64,000 nt of DNA from Chitinophagales bacterium (GTDB taxonomy: Bacteria > Bacteroidota > Bacteroidia > Chitinophagales > BACL12). The notes under the pieces are model-generated. The model saw only the letters and a list, made by a program, of their open reading frames with translations. It did no database searches and was not told where the DNA came from. The stretch is from NCBI GenBank assembly GCA_020636645.1, contig JACJXO010000001.1:496001-560000 (forward strand), in the 5' to 3' direction. Made by a program: the position numbers and the translations under genes. Below, one piece after another: positions 28,600 to 38,111 of the stretch (the first letter of the stretch is position 1; each line of letters starts with the position of its first letter).

Positions 28600-30180
28600 A
28601 TGACCATGCTGAGAAGCTTTATTCTGATCATTCTACTGGCTGTTCTTCCCTTGCTTTCCGTGGCGCAGATCAGCGGTGACCTTCAACTTCAAAACGATTA
28701 TTTCCAGAGGGATTCTGCCATTGGCGCTTTTAATACCCCACAGTTTGATAACCTGAAGTCATCTGTAGATTCCTGGCTGAATACCTATTATAAAAAAGAA
28801 GACTGGGGTTTTGAAGCCGGTTTGCGACTGGACATCTTCAATAATTCCAATATTCTGAACCCTGGTACCCCCTATACGGCCCAGGGCATTGGTCGATGGT
28901 ACGTCAGTAAAAAATTTGAAGACATGAAGCTGACCGGCGGGTACATCTATACCCAGTTTGGTACGGGTTTGACATTCCGCTCTTATGAAGAACGACCATT
29001 GGGCATAGACAATGCACTGGTTGGTCTGGAAGTGGACTATCATCTCACCGAAAACTGGACGGTCAAAGGGGTAGCCGGAAAGATCAAACGACAGTTCGAT
29101 CTGTATGGGCCTGTGGTAAAAGGCCTGGTCACGGAAGGGGTATGGCAGCTGGGTGATCAGCTGACCATTCTGCCAGGGGCTTCTGCGGTTAATCGCACCC
29201 TGGATCAGTCAAACATGGATATCATTGCATCCACGATCAACAGCTATGATCTGGAAGACCGATTTGTACCCATGTACAATGTTTATCTGGGGTCAGCTTT
29301 TTCTACCATCAATTACAAGAAGTTCAGTTTGTATGCTGAATATGCCCGCAAAAGCCATGAAGCCATCAGAGATGCCGACGGGCAGTTCGAAGATGCTGAT
29401 GGAAGTGCGATATACTCTTCTCTTACTTACAGTACAAAAGGCTTCGGAATAACGGGTCAGGTGCGCAAAGTGGATAACTGGGTAGTGCGCACATCGCCCA
29501 ATGAGATCCTGCTGAACGGGATCATGAACTACCTGCCATCACTGACCAAACAGAATTCGCTACGGCTCACAGCCCGTTATCAGGCTGTTGCACAGGAACT
29601 GGGAGAACTGGGCTATCAGGCCAACCTCACCTGGTCGCCGGCAAAAGGTTACACCATCACAGCCAACTTTTCACATATTTCAGACCCTGAAAATGAGCTC
29701 CTCTTTCAGGAAGAGTACATTGATGTGGAAATGCGCAAGAAGACCTACAAGCTGCTGGTAGGATTGCAACTGGTAAAATACAATCAGGCAGTGTTTGAAT
29801 TCAAACCAAATGCTGCACTGGTAGAACCCATCACTCCATTTGTGGAGTTCACCTACAAATTCGACAGGAAAAAATCCATCCGCTCAGAGTTTCAGTTTCA
29901 GAAGAACGACCATGATTTTGGCAGCTGGGTGTATGGTCTTGTTGAATTCAACATTGCTCCTAAATGGTCTTTCACAGCCAGTGACATGTGGAATTTCGAC
30001 CCGTTAAAAACAGATGAAGCTTTGCACTATCCGCTCATTGCTGCCGTTTTCTCTCATAAAGTTCACCGTTTCTCAGTAAGTTATGTGAAGCAGGTTGAAG
30101 GAATAGTTTGTACCGGTGGTGTTTGCCGGTATGAGCCTGCTTTCAGCGGACTTAAATTCGGACTAATTACATCATTCTGA
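28600..30180 (+). CDS. DUF6029 family outer-membrane protein
   Basis: The 526-residue product has a signal peptide (PLLSVAQ) followed by regular alternating hydrophobic/polar strands across the whole length (for example TAQGIGRWYVSKKF, GAFNTPQFDNL), ending in an aromatic residue (LITSF), as expected for a large outer-membrane barrel. It matches the Bacteroidota family DUF6029, of unknown function. The next gene, an Omp28-type lipoprotein, starts 1 base after its stop, so the two are co-transcribed. ATG 28606 is an alternative start. Confidence 0.78.
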   Translation: MTMLRSFILIILLAVLPLLSVAQISGDLQLQNDYFQRDSAIGAFNTPQFDNLKSSVDSWLNTYYKKEDWGFEAGLRLDIFNNSNILNPGTPYTAQGIGRWYVSKKFEDMKLTGGYIYTQFGTGLTFRSYEERPLGIDNALVGLEVDYHLTENWTVKGVAGKIKRQFDLYGPVVKGLVTEGVWQLGDQLTILPGASAVNRTLDQSNMDIIASTINSYDLEDRFVPMYNVYLGSAFSTINYKKFSLYAEYARKSHEAIRDADGQFEDADGSAIYSSLTYSTKGFGITGQVRKVDNWVVRTSPNEILLNGIMNYLPSLTKQNSLRLTARYQAVAQELGELGYQANLTWSPAKGYTITANFSHISDPENELLFQEEYIDVEMRKKTYKLLVGLQLVKYNQAVFEFKPNAALVEPITPFVEFTYKFDRKKSIRSEFQFQKNDHDFGSWVYGLVEFNIAPKWSFTASDMWNFDPLKTDEALHYPLIAAVFSHKVHRFSVSYVKQVEGIVCTGGVCRYEPAFSGLKFGLITSF

Positions 30181-30181
30181 T

Positions 30182-31036
30182 ATGAACAAAATAAACATAA
30201 TAATAACCTCCGCCATACTGCTCTTTGCTGCCTGTGAAGAGATCGGGCCGGCTATTGATTTCACTCCTGTCGATGAAACTCTGATAGATACATCCTACAT
30301 AGAACTACCTGCAGAGGCCCCCCAAACGAAGGTGGTATTGCTGGAAGATTTTACAGGTGTTCAGTGTGTAAACTGCCCTGATGCCCATGAAGCTACAGCA
30401 GAACTACTTGCCACCTATCCGGATCAGCTGGTAGTGGTAGCTGAACACAATTATTTTGCCGGCCCATATTCTGACAGCTACCAGGATCTGGGTACCCCTG
30501 AAGCAGAAGAGCTTGATGACTATCTGGGTCCTGCCCCTGCCTGGCCTGCCGGCTTTGTTGACCGTAAAGACTTTGGCACAGGCACCCTGTACACCTTGTT
30601 TGTATCCAATTATGCAGTGTATGTGGAAGATCAGTTGCCGCTGGTTCCGGCCTGCAATCTGTACCTGGAAGCAACATATGATGATGCCTCAGCAAAGGCA
30701 CTGGTCAAGGTGACGATCAAATACACCAGTGATGTGACCTCAGTGAATCACCTGAGTGTGATGATCCTGGAAAACGGCATTGTTGATCTTCAGTCAACCA
30801 ATGATGGTATAGACGCCGGCTATGTGCATGATCATGTGTTGAGAGATATGCTTACCCCTGCAACCGGTGTGCTGCTGAATGACGAACTGACCGCAGGCAG
30901 GGTTTTCGTGAAGGAGTTCAGTATCTCCGTTCCTGACACCTGGGATCCGGATAAACTGGATATTGTGGCCTTTGTGCACAATTTCAGTGATACCGATAAA
31001 GAGGTGCTCCAGGCAGCCTCTTCACACCTGGAGTAG
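30182..31036 (+). CDS. Omp28-related lipoprotein with thioredoxin-like CxxC
   Basis: The 284-residue product has a lipoprotein signal (LLFAAC, Cys18), then LLEDFTGVQCVNCPDAHE with Cys62 and Cys65 in a thioredoxin-like fold, and a beta-rich C-terminal domain. It belongs to the Omp28 family, first described as a Porphyromonas outer-membrane protein. The CxxC suggests a surface or periplasmic redox role, but no activity is established. It forms a two-gene unit with the DUF6029 gene. Confidence 0.85.
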   Translation: MNKINIIITSAILLFAACEEIGPAIDFTPVDETLIDTSYIELPAEAPQTKVVLLEDFTGVQCVNCPDAHEATAELLATYPDQLVVVAEHNYFAGPYSDSYQDLGTPEAEELDDYLGPAPAWPAGFVDRKDFGTGTLYTLFVSNYAVYVEDQLPLVPACNLYLEATYDDASAKALVKVTIKYTSDVTSVNHLSVMILENGIVDLQSTNDGIDAGYVHDHVLRDMLTPATGVLLNDELTAGRVFVKEFSISVPDTWDPDKLDIVAFVHNFSDTDKEVLQAASSHLE

Positions 31037-31053
31037 CGAAATACCTGAATCAT

Positions 31054-31061
31054 TAACTTTG
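31054..31061 (+). promoter_or_regulatory. -7 box (TAACTTTG) before pheT
   Basis: Exact TAnnTTTG match ending only 6 bases before the pheT ATG at 31068, which predicts an almost leaderless transcript. Confidence 0.6.
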
Positions 31062-31067
31062 CCGGTA

Positions 31068-33491
31068 ATGAGGATATCCTGGAACTGGCTGAAAGAATTA
31101 TTGCCTGCATCTGTCTCTGTAGATCAGGCCGCTGAACTGCTGACCGACATCGGTCTCGAAGTGGAAAGTGTGGAGGTGTGGCGGTCAGTAAAAGGAGGAT
31201 TGGAAGGGCTCGTTACCGGAGAGGTGCTGGCTGTGAGCCCTCACCCCGATGCTGACCGTTTACAGGTTACCCAGGTCAGTATCGGCGAAGAAGCTCCCCT
31301 GCAGATCGTTTGCGGTGCTCCTAATGTTGCCAAGGGACAAAAGGTGGTAGTAGCCACTGTAGGTACCACCATCCATCCGGTTTCAGGAGAAGCGTTTACC
31401 ATCAGAAAAGCCAAGATTCGGGGAGTGAGCAGTGAAGGCATGCTCTGTGCCGAAGATGAGATCGGGCTGGGCGATGGCCATGACGGTATCCTGGTCTTAC
31501 CCGCTGCAACACAGGTTGGTATTGCTCTTACTGAGATCATTCCGGTATTGGAAGATCACCTGCTGGAAATAGGACTTACTGCCAATCATGCAGATGCCTT
31601 CAGCCATTATGGAGTAGCCCGTGAACTAAGCGCTGCACTTGCTGTAAGATCAATGGGAACCATCCATCCTGATTTTCCTGAAAATAGTCCTTTGCCTGAC
31701 GGAAAGCCCGCTATAGTAGTAGAAGTGCAGAATCATTCTGCCTGCCCGAGATACAGCGGCATCGTTATCCGCAACATTCAGGTTGGCCCATCTCCTGAGC
31801 ACATTCAGGAAAGACTGAAAGCTATAGGTATGCGTGCTGTCAACAATGTAGTGGACGTGACCAATCTCGTGCTGCACGAACTTGGGCAACCACTGCATGC
31901 ATTTGATCTGGACAAGATCAGCGGGCAACGTATAGTGGTCAGAAATGTAGCCGATGGGACCACATTTCATGGTCTGGATGACAAGGAATATACCTTATCA
32001 GCACAGGATCTGATGATCTGTGATGCCGAGGGTGCCATGTGTATTGGCGGGGTGTTCGGGGGTAAGGACAGCGGTGTATCCGCATCCACTACCAGTATCT
32101 TTCTGGAAAGTGCTTTTTTCAGTGGCGCCGGAATTCGTCGTTCAGAATCAAGGCTTGGACTGAAAACAGATGCATCGTCCAGATTCGCTAAAGGAACCGA
32201 TCCGGAGATGACCGTAGCTGCCCTGGGAAGAGCTTTGTTCCTGCTTCAGCAGACAAGCGAAGCAGAACCCGTTGGAGGCCTGGTTGACATCTATCCGGAA
32301 AAGATCTCTCCGTTTAAAGTTGAACTTAGAAAAGCCCGGCTCAGGAATATTGCCGGAACAGATATACCAGACGAGACGGTGGAGCTGATACTCCGGCACC
32401 TTGACATCCAAATAGTCAGCTCAGATGAACAAGGTTGGCAAACGGAAGTACCTGTCAGAAAAAACGACGTAACACGTGAGATCGATCTGATAGAAGAGGT
32501 CATGCGGTTTTACGGTTATGATCATATTCCTGTTCCCAAGGCTGTTCGTACACCTTTTTCGTTGAGCCCTAAACCTGATCTGGAAAGGATCAGACTGCAG
32601 GCCTGCAGATTTCTGGCTGCCCAGGGATTTTATGAAGTATTTACCAACAGCATTTCCCGATCAAAATATGTGGACCGCTGGATGCCTGCTCATCAGGATC
32701 AGGTTGTAAGACTGCTGAATTCACTCAATGCAGAACTGGACAGCATGCGGCCTACCACTTTATTCAGTCATCTGGAGGCTGCTCAGTATAATGTCAACCG
32801 AAAACAACAGGACCTTCGCTTCTTCGAATTCGGCAAGGTGTTCAACCGGAGCGGCGATAGTTACACCGAAGTATCCACCCTGAGCTTGTTGATCAGCGGG
32901 CGCAGGGAACCGGAGAACTGGAATACATCCAAAGAAATAACTACTATTTTCGATATGAAAGCATGTGTTCAATTGCTTTCAAATCAGTGGCATATATCAG
33001 CAGAAGAAACAGCATTTGAAGATCATCCGCTACTGGAACATGCCATCGCTTTGCATAAAGGGCAGGAGGTAGTAGGTGTGTACGGAGAGGTAAAACCGGC
33101 AATCAGAGATGCTTTTGACATTCGCTATCCGGTTTATTTTGCTGAGATCTTCTGGATCAAATGGCTGGATGGCCGCAGTGAAGACCTGACCATGCATACC
33201 TTACCAAAGTATCCTGAAGTTAGAAGAGATCTGGCACTCATCCTGGAACCGGAAGTATCGTTTGACAAGGTCCGGTCCGTGACACGGCAAACAGCAGGCG
33301 ATCTGTTGCAGGATGTTGTGCTCTTTGACGTATATGAAGGGGAGAAACTGCAGGGCAAAAAGTCATATGCCATTGGCCTGACCTTCCGTGATGATACCAA
33401 AACCCTTACAGACAAAGAAGTGGAAGCAAGTGTGAACCGGGTCATCAAAGCACTGGAAAAAGAAACAGGAGCCACCATACGCAGCACATGA
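31068..33491 (+). CDS. pheT: Phenylalanine-tRNA ligase beta subunit
   Basis: The 807-residue protein opens with MRISWNWLKELLP. Domains in order: EMAP/OB tRNA-binding (VSPHPDADRLQVTQV and IVCGAPNV), B3/B4 editing region, B5 (RNIAGTDIPDETVELILRHL), catalytic-like core (EIDLIEEVMRFYGYDHIP) and C-terminal FDX-ACB anticodon-binding domain (YPEVRRDLALILEPEVSF). It pairs with PheS (not in this window) to charge tRNA-Phe. The start at 31068 is set by the conserved N-terminus and the promoter box just upstream. Its stop overlaps the next ORF by 4 bases. Confidence 0.97.
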   Translation: MRISWNWLKELLPASVSVDQAAELLTDIGLEVESVEVWRSVKGGLEGLVTGEVLAVSPHPDADRLQVTQVSIGEEAPLQIVCGAPNVAKGQKVVVATVGTTIHPVSGEAFTIRKAKIRGVSSEGMLCAEDEIGLGDGHDGILVLPAATQVGIALTEIIPVLEDHLLEIGLTANHADAFSHYGVARELSAALAVRSMGTIHPDFPENSPLPDGKPAIVVEVQNHSACPRYSGIVIRNIQVGPSPEHIQERLKAIGMRAVNNVVDVTNLVLHELGQPLHAFDLDKISGQRIVVRNVADGTTFHGLDDKEYTLSAQDLMICDAEGAMCIGGVFGGKDSGVSASTTSIFLESAFFSGAGIRRSESRLGLKTDASSRFAKGTDPEMTVAALGRALFLLQQTSEAEPVGGLVDIYPEKISPFKVELRKARLRNIAGTDIPDETVELILRHLDIQIVSSDEQGWQTEVPVRKNDVTREIDLIEEVMRFYGYDHIPVPKAVRTPFSLSPKPDLERIRLQACRFLAAQGFYEVFTNSISRSKYVDRWMPAHQDQVVRLLNSLNAELDSMRPTTLFSHLEAAQYNVNRKQQDLRFFEFGKVFNRSGDSYTEVSTLSLLISGRREPENWNTSKEITTIFDMKACVQLLSNQWHISAEETAFEDHPLLEHAIALHKGQEVVGVYGEVKPAIRDAFDIRYPVYFAEIFWIKWLDGRSEDLTMHTLPKYPEVRRDLALILEPEVSFDKVRSVTRQTAGDLLQDVVLFDVYEGEKLQGKKSYAIGLTFRDDTKTLTDKEVEASVNRVIKALEKETGATIRST

Positions 33492-33799
33492 AAGAGATCA
33501 CAGACAGCCTGAAATCCATACGTGCCAATGCAGACCGGCTGCTCAGGCTGCTGCAGGCCAGCCGTCAGGAAACCGCTTTGCTGAAGAACCAACTGGACAC
33601 CCTTCGTGCACAAGTAGCAGAGAAGAATCAGGCCATTGATCAGCTGCGGAAAGAAATGGATGTGCTCAAGACTGCGCAGTTGATCAGGCTGCAGGACAAT
33701 GAACCTGCAGAAAGTACTGAAGATCAGGAAGAAGTAAAGCGTCGAATCAACACCTATATCAAGGAGATTGACTCCTGTATAAGGAGACTTGAAGCCTGA
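33488..33799 (+). CDS. Small coiled-coil protein between pheT and zapA
   Basis: The 103-residue product is almost entirely heptad coiled coil (LLKNQLDTLRAQVAEKNQAI and neighbours), with an acidic patch and a basic C-terminal helix. I do not recognise a family with certainty. Its size, coiled coil and position directly before zapA suggest a ZapB-like or other divisome-associated role, which is inference. It overlaps pheT by 4 bases (ATGA) and is followed by zapA after 77 bases. Confidence 0.65.
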   Translation: MKEITDSLKSIRANADRLLRLLQASRQETALLKNQLDTLRAQVAEKNQAIDQLRKEMDVLKTAQLIRLQDNEPAESTEDQEEVKRRINTYIKEIDSCIRRLEA

Positions 33800-33876
33800 A
33801 CAGGGCATTTGCATATCCGGAATTTCTGTATTTTTGGAAGATTAGGTACTGGTGTATCTGAAGGTAAAACCGGATT

Positions 33877-34182
33877 GTGCAAGATCAGGATGTCATCCAT
33901 ATAAATGTTACTATCTGCGACCGACCCTACCGGCTGAAGATCAAACCGCAGGAGGAAGAGGCCGTTCGCAGTGCCGCAAGAGAAATATCAGAGCATGTGA
34001 AAGACCTGCAGGGACAATTTGCAGGCAAGGATAAACAGGATTATCTGGCCATGTATGCCCTTACACTGGCAGTTGGTTCACAAACCAATGAAAACCGCCT
34101 AAGCGGATTACAGGATACCATTCTGGAAGCACTCACAGACCTGGATGATCATTTGCAAAAAAGCCTGCAGCAACACAGCTGA
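33877..34182 (+). CDS. zapA: Cell division protein ZapA
   Basis: The 101-residue product matches ZapA: a beta-hairpin N-terminus (VTICDRPYRLKI) followed by a long helix ending in a coiled coil (LSGLQDTILEALTDLDDHL). ZapA cross-links FtsZ filaments at midcell. Start is a GTG. It is followed by rny after 65 bases; pheT, a coiled-coil gene, zapA and rny form a recurring group in Bacteroidota. Confidence 0.85.
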   Translation: MQDQDVIHINVTICDRPYRLKIKPQEEEAVRSAAREISEHVKDLQGQFAGKDKQDYLAMYALTLAVGSQTNENRLSGLQDTILEALTDLDDHLQKSLQQHS

Positions 34183-34247
34183 CAGGTAACCTGACACACG
34201 GTTCGCCTGCCTTTATTACACCAGCCTGTCACTATAAAACCACAGGT

Positions 34248-35840
34248 ATGGACATTATGAGCGTATTGATAGGTGCTGGCGGGGGGCTGCTGATCGGACT
34301 CCTTCTGGGCAGGCTGTTCTTCAGCAAAAGCTCTGCTGAACTGGAACAGGCACGGAAAGATGCTGCCGATATGCTGAGCGCTGCACAGAAAGACATCAGT
34401 CTGCTGAAAGAAAAAGCTACTACAGAAGCTGAGAATCTGAAAAAAGACCGGCTGCTGGAAGCCAAAGAGAAATTCCTCCAGATGAAAGCCGAGATCGAGA
34501 CTGAAAGGGTCAGCAAGCTGGGCAAGCTGGAAGAACAGGAACTGCGGATGAAGAACCGCGAAAAACAACTGGCGCAGGAAAGAGAAAACCTCAAGAAAAA
34601 AGAGAACGAAGCAAACAGTGTTCGCGAAAATCTGAACAGACAACTCGAACTGGTCAGTGTCAAGAAAACAGAGCTGGAAAAGGCCTACAGTGAGCACGTG
34701 GCCAAGCTGGAACAGATCGCAGGACTCACGGCAGAGCAAGCCAAGACCCAACTGGTAGAGACCCTCAAGGATGAGGCCCGTAACCAGGCCATGGCCCATG
34801 TCAAAGAGATCATGGAAGAATCAAAACTCAAGGCGAACAAGGAAGCCAAGAAGATCATTCTCCAGACCATACAGCGCACTGCAGCCGAGCAGACCATTGA
34901 GAACACCGTTTCTGTGTTCAACCTGGACAGCGACGATCAGAAAGGTCAGATCATCGGGCGGGAAGGCAGGAATATCCGTGCGCTGGAAGCAGCAACCGGT
35001 ATAGAACTCATTGTGGATGATACACCAGAAACCATCATCATCTCCGGTTTTGATCCGGTGCGCCGAGAAGTGGCCCGCCTGTCATTACAGCGACTGGTGG
35101 CCGATGGTCGTATCCACCCGGCCCGAATTGAGGAAGTGGTGGCCAAGACACGCAAGCAGATGGAAGAGCACATCATGGAGATCGGTGAAAGAACGGTTAT
35201 CGAGCTGGGTATTTCAGGTCTGCATAATGAACTCATCAGAATGGTGGGTCGTATGAGATTCCGTTCTTCCTATGGCCAGAACCTGCTCATGCACTCCAAG
35301 GAAACTGCCAATCTGTGTGCCACCATGGCGGCAGAGATGGGGCTCAACCCCAAGCTGGCCAAACGTGCCGGTTTGCTGCATGATATCGGTAAAGTGCCGG
35401 AAGAAGAATCAGAATTGTCTCATGCCCTTCTCGGAGCCAAGCTGTGCGAAAAATATGGTGAACATCCTGCCATTGTGAATGCTGTAGGAGCCCACCATGA
35501 TGAGATCGAGATGACCTATGTGATCTCTCCCATCGTACAGGCCTGCGATGCCATCAGCGGTGCCCGTCCCGGAGCCCGAAGAGAGATACTGGAAAGCTAC
35601 CTGAAGCGCATCAAGGAAATGGAGAACCTGGCCATGGCCTATGACGGAGTGGAGAAAGCATTTGCCATCCAGGCCGGTCGCGAGCTGCGGGTAATAGTTG
35701 AAGCCGAAAAGGTGGACGATAAGAAATCTGAAGACCTGAGCTTCCAGATCGCCCAGAAGATCCAGGACGAAATGCAGTATCCCGGACACATCAAGGTGAC
35801 CGTGATACGGGAAAAGCGGGCTGTGTCATTTGCCAAGTAA
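34248..35840 (+). CDS. rny: Ribonuclease Y
   Basis: The 530-residue membrane-anchored endoribonuclease starts mRNA decay. An N-terminal membrane helix (LIGAGGGLLIGLLLGRLFF), a long charged coiled coil (~30-200), a KH domain (GQIIGREGRNIRALEAATGI) and an HD domain with His378-Asp379 (GLLHDIGKVPEEE) appear in the standard order, followed by the conserved AIQAGRELRVIVEAEKVDD. Length is typical (~520). It is followed by a strong terminator. Confidence 0.97.
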   Translation: MDIMSVLIGAGGGLLIGLLLGRLFFSKSSAELEQARKDAADMLSAAQKDISLLKEKATTEAENLKKDRLLEAKEKFLQMKAEIETERVSKLGKLEEQELRMKNREKQLAQERENLKKKENEANSVRENLNRQLELVSVKKTELEKAYSEHVAKLEQIAGLTAEQAKTQLVETLKDEARNQAMAHVKEIMEESKLKANKEAKKIILQTIQRTAAEQTIENTVSVFNLDSDDQKGQIIGREGRNIRALEAATGIELIVDDTPETIIISGFDPVRREVARLSLQRLVADGRIHPARIEEVVAKTRKQMEEHIMEIGERTVIELGISGLHNELIRMVGRMRFRSSYGQNLLMHSKETANLCATMAAEMGLNPKLAKRAGLLHDIGKVPEEESELSHALLGAKLCEKYGEHPAIVNAVGAHHDEIEMTYVISPIVQACDAISGARPGARREILESYLKRIKEMENLAMAYDGVEKAFAIQAGRELRVIVEAEKVDDKKSEDLSFQIAQKIQDEMQYPGHIKVTVIREKRAVSFAK

Positions 35841-35855
35841 TTATAACCTCCACAG

Positions 35856-35888
35856 AAAAAAACCTGGATGAACGCCAGGTTTTTTTTA
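35856..35888 (+). terminator. Intrinsic terminator of the pheT-zapA-rny unit
   Basis: AACCTGG-ATGAACG-CCAGGTT flanked by seven A on the left and eight T on the right, 16 bases after the rny stop codon. Confidence 0.9.
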
Positions 35889-35936
35889 TTTTAGATATGT
35901 TAATTCAATTCATTTTTATTGTTTAATGTTTTGGAG

Positions 35937-37553
35937 ATGAAGCAAGACAAGAGATCAGGTATCTATTCCAGTATGGCGCATGCCTTCCTTGCGCTTCCAG
36001 CTGCGGCCAGTGCCCAGGTAATTTCTATACCACTTGATCCTGATATCCATTTGGTTGCAGGAGGAGCTTTTACGGAAGATTCTTATTCCCTGGATCTTGA
36101 TGCTGATGGGTTATATGATATTCAATTCCAAATAACCAGGCTTTTCAGCAGTTATTCTCAACTGGCTCTTGTGAATGCAAGACTGCAGCCACTCGGAGAT
36201 GCTTCAGCAGGATACTATTCAGTTATGGGAACAGGATGCTACGGCACCTATTCGAGAAAGATGGCATTGCCAGTTACATCCGGAGCTGCAATTGATGAAA
36301 CTATTCAATTTGATGATCTTACCGGCCAGCTATACTATTTCAATAACTATTGCGGCACTTCTTTTGCATTTGGTGAAAACCATATAGCTACCGGCATTTT
36401 TCCATTTCAGCTAAATAAACCGGAAGGCCTGTATTACGGATGGGTTCGGTTGTCTCTGATACAGGAAGGTACGGGTGCAGGCAATTATAATACCCATATG
36501 TATATTCATGAAGCGGGTCTGGCAGAGAACCCCGATGTGCCTGTAACAGTTGAAGTTGTGGATTCTGTGCATCCTATTTTCATCCAATTGCAAGACATTG
36601 GAGACAATCTTACTGGTGCCGATCTTCAGTTTTCCATCCAGGCAGCCACTTATGATGAGCAGGTAAGCAAATACCGTGTTTTTATACATCCGGTCTCATC
36701 ACCTTCTATTCCTACCACTGAAGAACTTCTTCTATTGAATGAAGATCACTATGTTGAAATCAGTCCAGACGGATCGTTGGCCTATACCGGTCAATTTGAT
36801 GCCGGCCACCTTACATGGGATGGCACTGCAATAACTAACAATGTGTTTTATCATTTGTACTTACTGACCATGCCAATGGAAGAAAGTGGTATTGATACAA
36901 CCCTGGTGCGCACCTATACACCTATTAGGCTGCAAACCGCTATTCAGGATATTGCATTATCCTACCTTCAAACTGCAAACAATGCCCTTGCTTCAGATCT
37001 TACTGTTCAATTCACTGATTCCAACCCCCTTATTACAGATCACTACCGAATATGCATCAGTCCAATAGATGACCTTCCATCCATTGCCTCCATCAAGACC
37101 CTTCCGGCTACAAGCTACTATGACCAGATACCGGATGGATCAACCTCTTTTTCAGTCACCTTGCCTGCAGAAATGCTTGACACAAATGGCGATACTTTGG
37201 TCTATGACCAGGACTATTATATCCAGGTACTCCTGGTTGGAAACGCTGCCGCACCCGATGATGCCTTGTTTGTTGATAGTGAGTCGTTTCGATTTGATTC
37301 AGCTACTCAGGCAAGTGCAGCCCAACCTTCAGACGGGTGGACAGTACAGGCAAATTCAGAACAAATTCTTATCAGCTATCCGAATGCACCTGATCATATC
37401 CAGTATCAAATCATCAGCCTGCAGGGAGGATCATTAATGAGAGGAATACTGGATGCCGGACAAACAACAATCAAGCATCTGCTTCCTGCAGGTATCTATT
37501 TCGTTCAGGTTGCAGACTCACAATTCAGGTCAGTCAAAATAAGCATTCAATAG
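35937..37553 (+). CDS. Secreted protein with probable T9SS type A sorting domain
   Basis: The 538-residue product has a signal-like start (charged residues, then AHAFLALPAAASAQ) and a beta-rich body, including a segment around CYGTYSRKMALPV and two repeats of similar layout (~185-310 and ~325-450, each with YRVFIHP / YRICISP). The C-terminal ~70 residues (QYQIISLQGGSLMRGILDAG, then LLPAGIYFVQVADSQF) resemble a type A T9SS sorting domain, so it is probably exported by the PorP/Gld system. No enzymatic motif is seen. ATG 35937 is used instead of an in-frame TTG at 35919. Confidence 0.75.
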   Translation: MKQDKRSGIYSSMAHAFLALPAAASAQVISIPLDPDIHLVAGGAFTEDSYSLDLDADGLYDIQFQITRLFSSYSQLALVNARLQPLGDASAGYYSVMGTGCYGTYSRKMALPVTSGAAIDETIQFDDLTGQLYYFNNYCGTSFAFGENHIATGIFPFQLNKPEGLYYGWVRLSLIQEGTGAGNYNTHMYIHEAGLAENPDVPVTVEVVDSVHPIFIQLQDIGDNLTGADLQFSIQAATYDEQVSKYRVFIHPVSSPSIPTTEELLLLNEDHYVEISPDGSLAYTGQFDAGHLTWDGTAITNNVFYHLYLLTMPMEESGIDTTLVRTYTPIRLQTAIQDIALSYLQTANNALASDLTVQFTDSNPLITDHYRICISPIDDLPSIASIKTLPATSYYDQIPDGSTSFSVTLPAEMLDTNGDTLVYDQDYYIQVLLVGNAAAPDDALFVDSESFRFDSATQASAAQPSDGWTVQANSEQILISYPNAPDHIQYQIISLQGGSLMRGILDAGQTTIKHLLPAGIYFVQVADSQFRSVKISIQ

Positions 37554-37555
37554 GC

Positions 37556-37897
37556 ATGGCTTACGACGAATACCTGGCCGAACGCATCCGTTCTCACTTC
37601 AGGAGCAAAAAGGTGAAGGCGGAAGAAAAAAAAATGATGGGCGGTCTCACCTTTATGGTGAATGACAAGATGTGTGTGGGCATCATCGGAGATGATATGA
37701 TGATACGCATCCATCCGGATGAAATGGAAACTGCCCTGCAGGAGCCTGGAATTGCTCATATGGTGTTCACCGGAAAACCGATGAAAGGGTTTCTGATGGC
37801 TACCGGAGAGGCGATCGACAGCGACAGCAGCCTGCACCATTGGATAGACCGGGCACTGGCCTTCAATCCGCTGGCGAAATCATCGAAGAAAAAATAA
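37556..37897 (+). CDS. TfoX N-terminal domain protein
   Basis: The 113-residue product matches the TfoX/Sxy N-terminal domain: KKMMGGLTFMVNDKMCVGIIG and the C-terminal GKPMKGFLMATGEAI. In gamma-proteobacteria TfoX regulates competence; stand-alone N-domains in Bacteroidota have no proven role. It starts 2 bases after the preceding stop codon. The next gene, sucD, has its own promoter. Confidence 0.85.
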   Translation: MAYDEYLAERIRSHFRSKKVKAEEKKMMGGLTFMVNDKMCVGIIGDDMMIRIHPDEMETALQEPGIAHMVFTGKPMKGFLMATGEAIDSDSSLHHWIDRALAFNPLAKSSKKK

Positions 37898-38084
37898 CGG
37901 TCACAACGAAGCAGCTGCCGGGCATCATAGCCCTGATGGCAGCGGGTATCCTTGCAGCGCAGCGAAAAGATACGAGCGAACAGCAGGACGGCGGTAACTG
38001 GCTGGCAGCAGGCACCGTGCTTCAACCACCTCCCGCGTGATCATATTCCTGCATGTTTTAGCAGGATGCGTGCCTTTTATGCCC

Positions 38085-38092
38085 TATCTTTG
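38085..38092 (+). promoter_or_regulatory. -7 box (TATCTTTG) before sucD
   Basis: Exact TAnnTTTG match ending 19 bases before the sucD ATG at 38112. It lies 3' of a CCTGC/GCAGG hairpin in the preceding 190-base gap. Confidence 0.6.
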
Positions 38093-38111
38093 CGGCGCAA
38101 AATATACATTC

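Noticed and set aside
33800..34247. Possible 6S RNA near zapA
   Set aside because: In other bacteria 6S RNA can lie beside zapA, but the gaps here (77 and 65 bases) are too short and show no long bulged hairpin.
37840..38040. A 66-codon open frame between the TfoX-N gene and sucD
   Set aside because: It begins out of frame inside the TfoX-N gene and has no start signal or recognisable motif. The region is better seen as a leader or gap.
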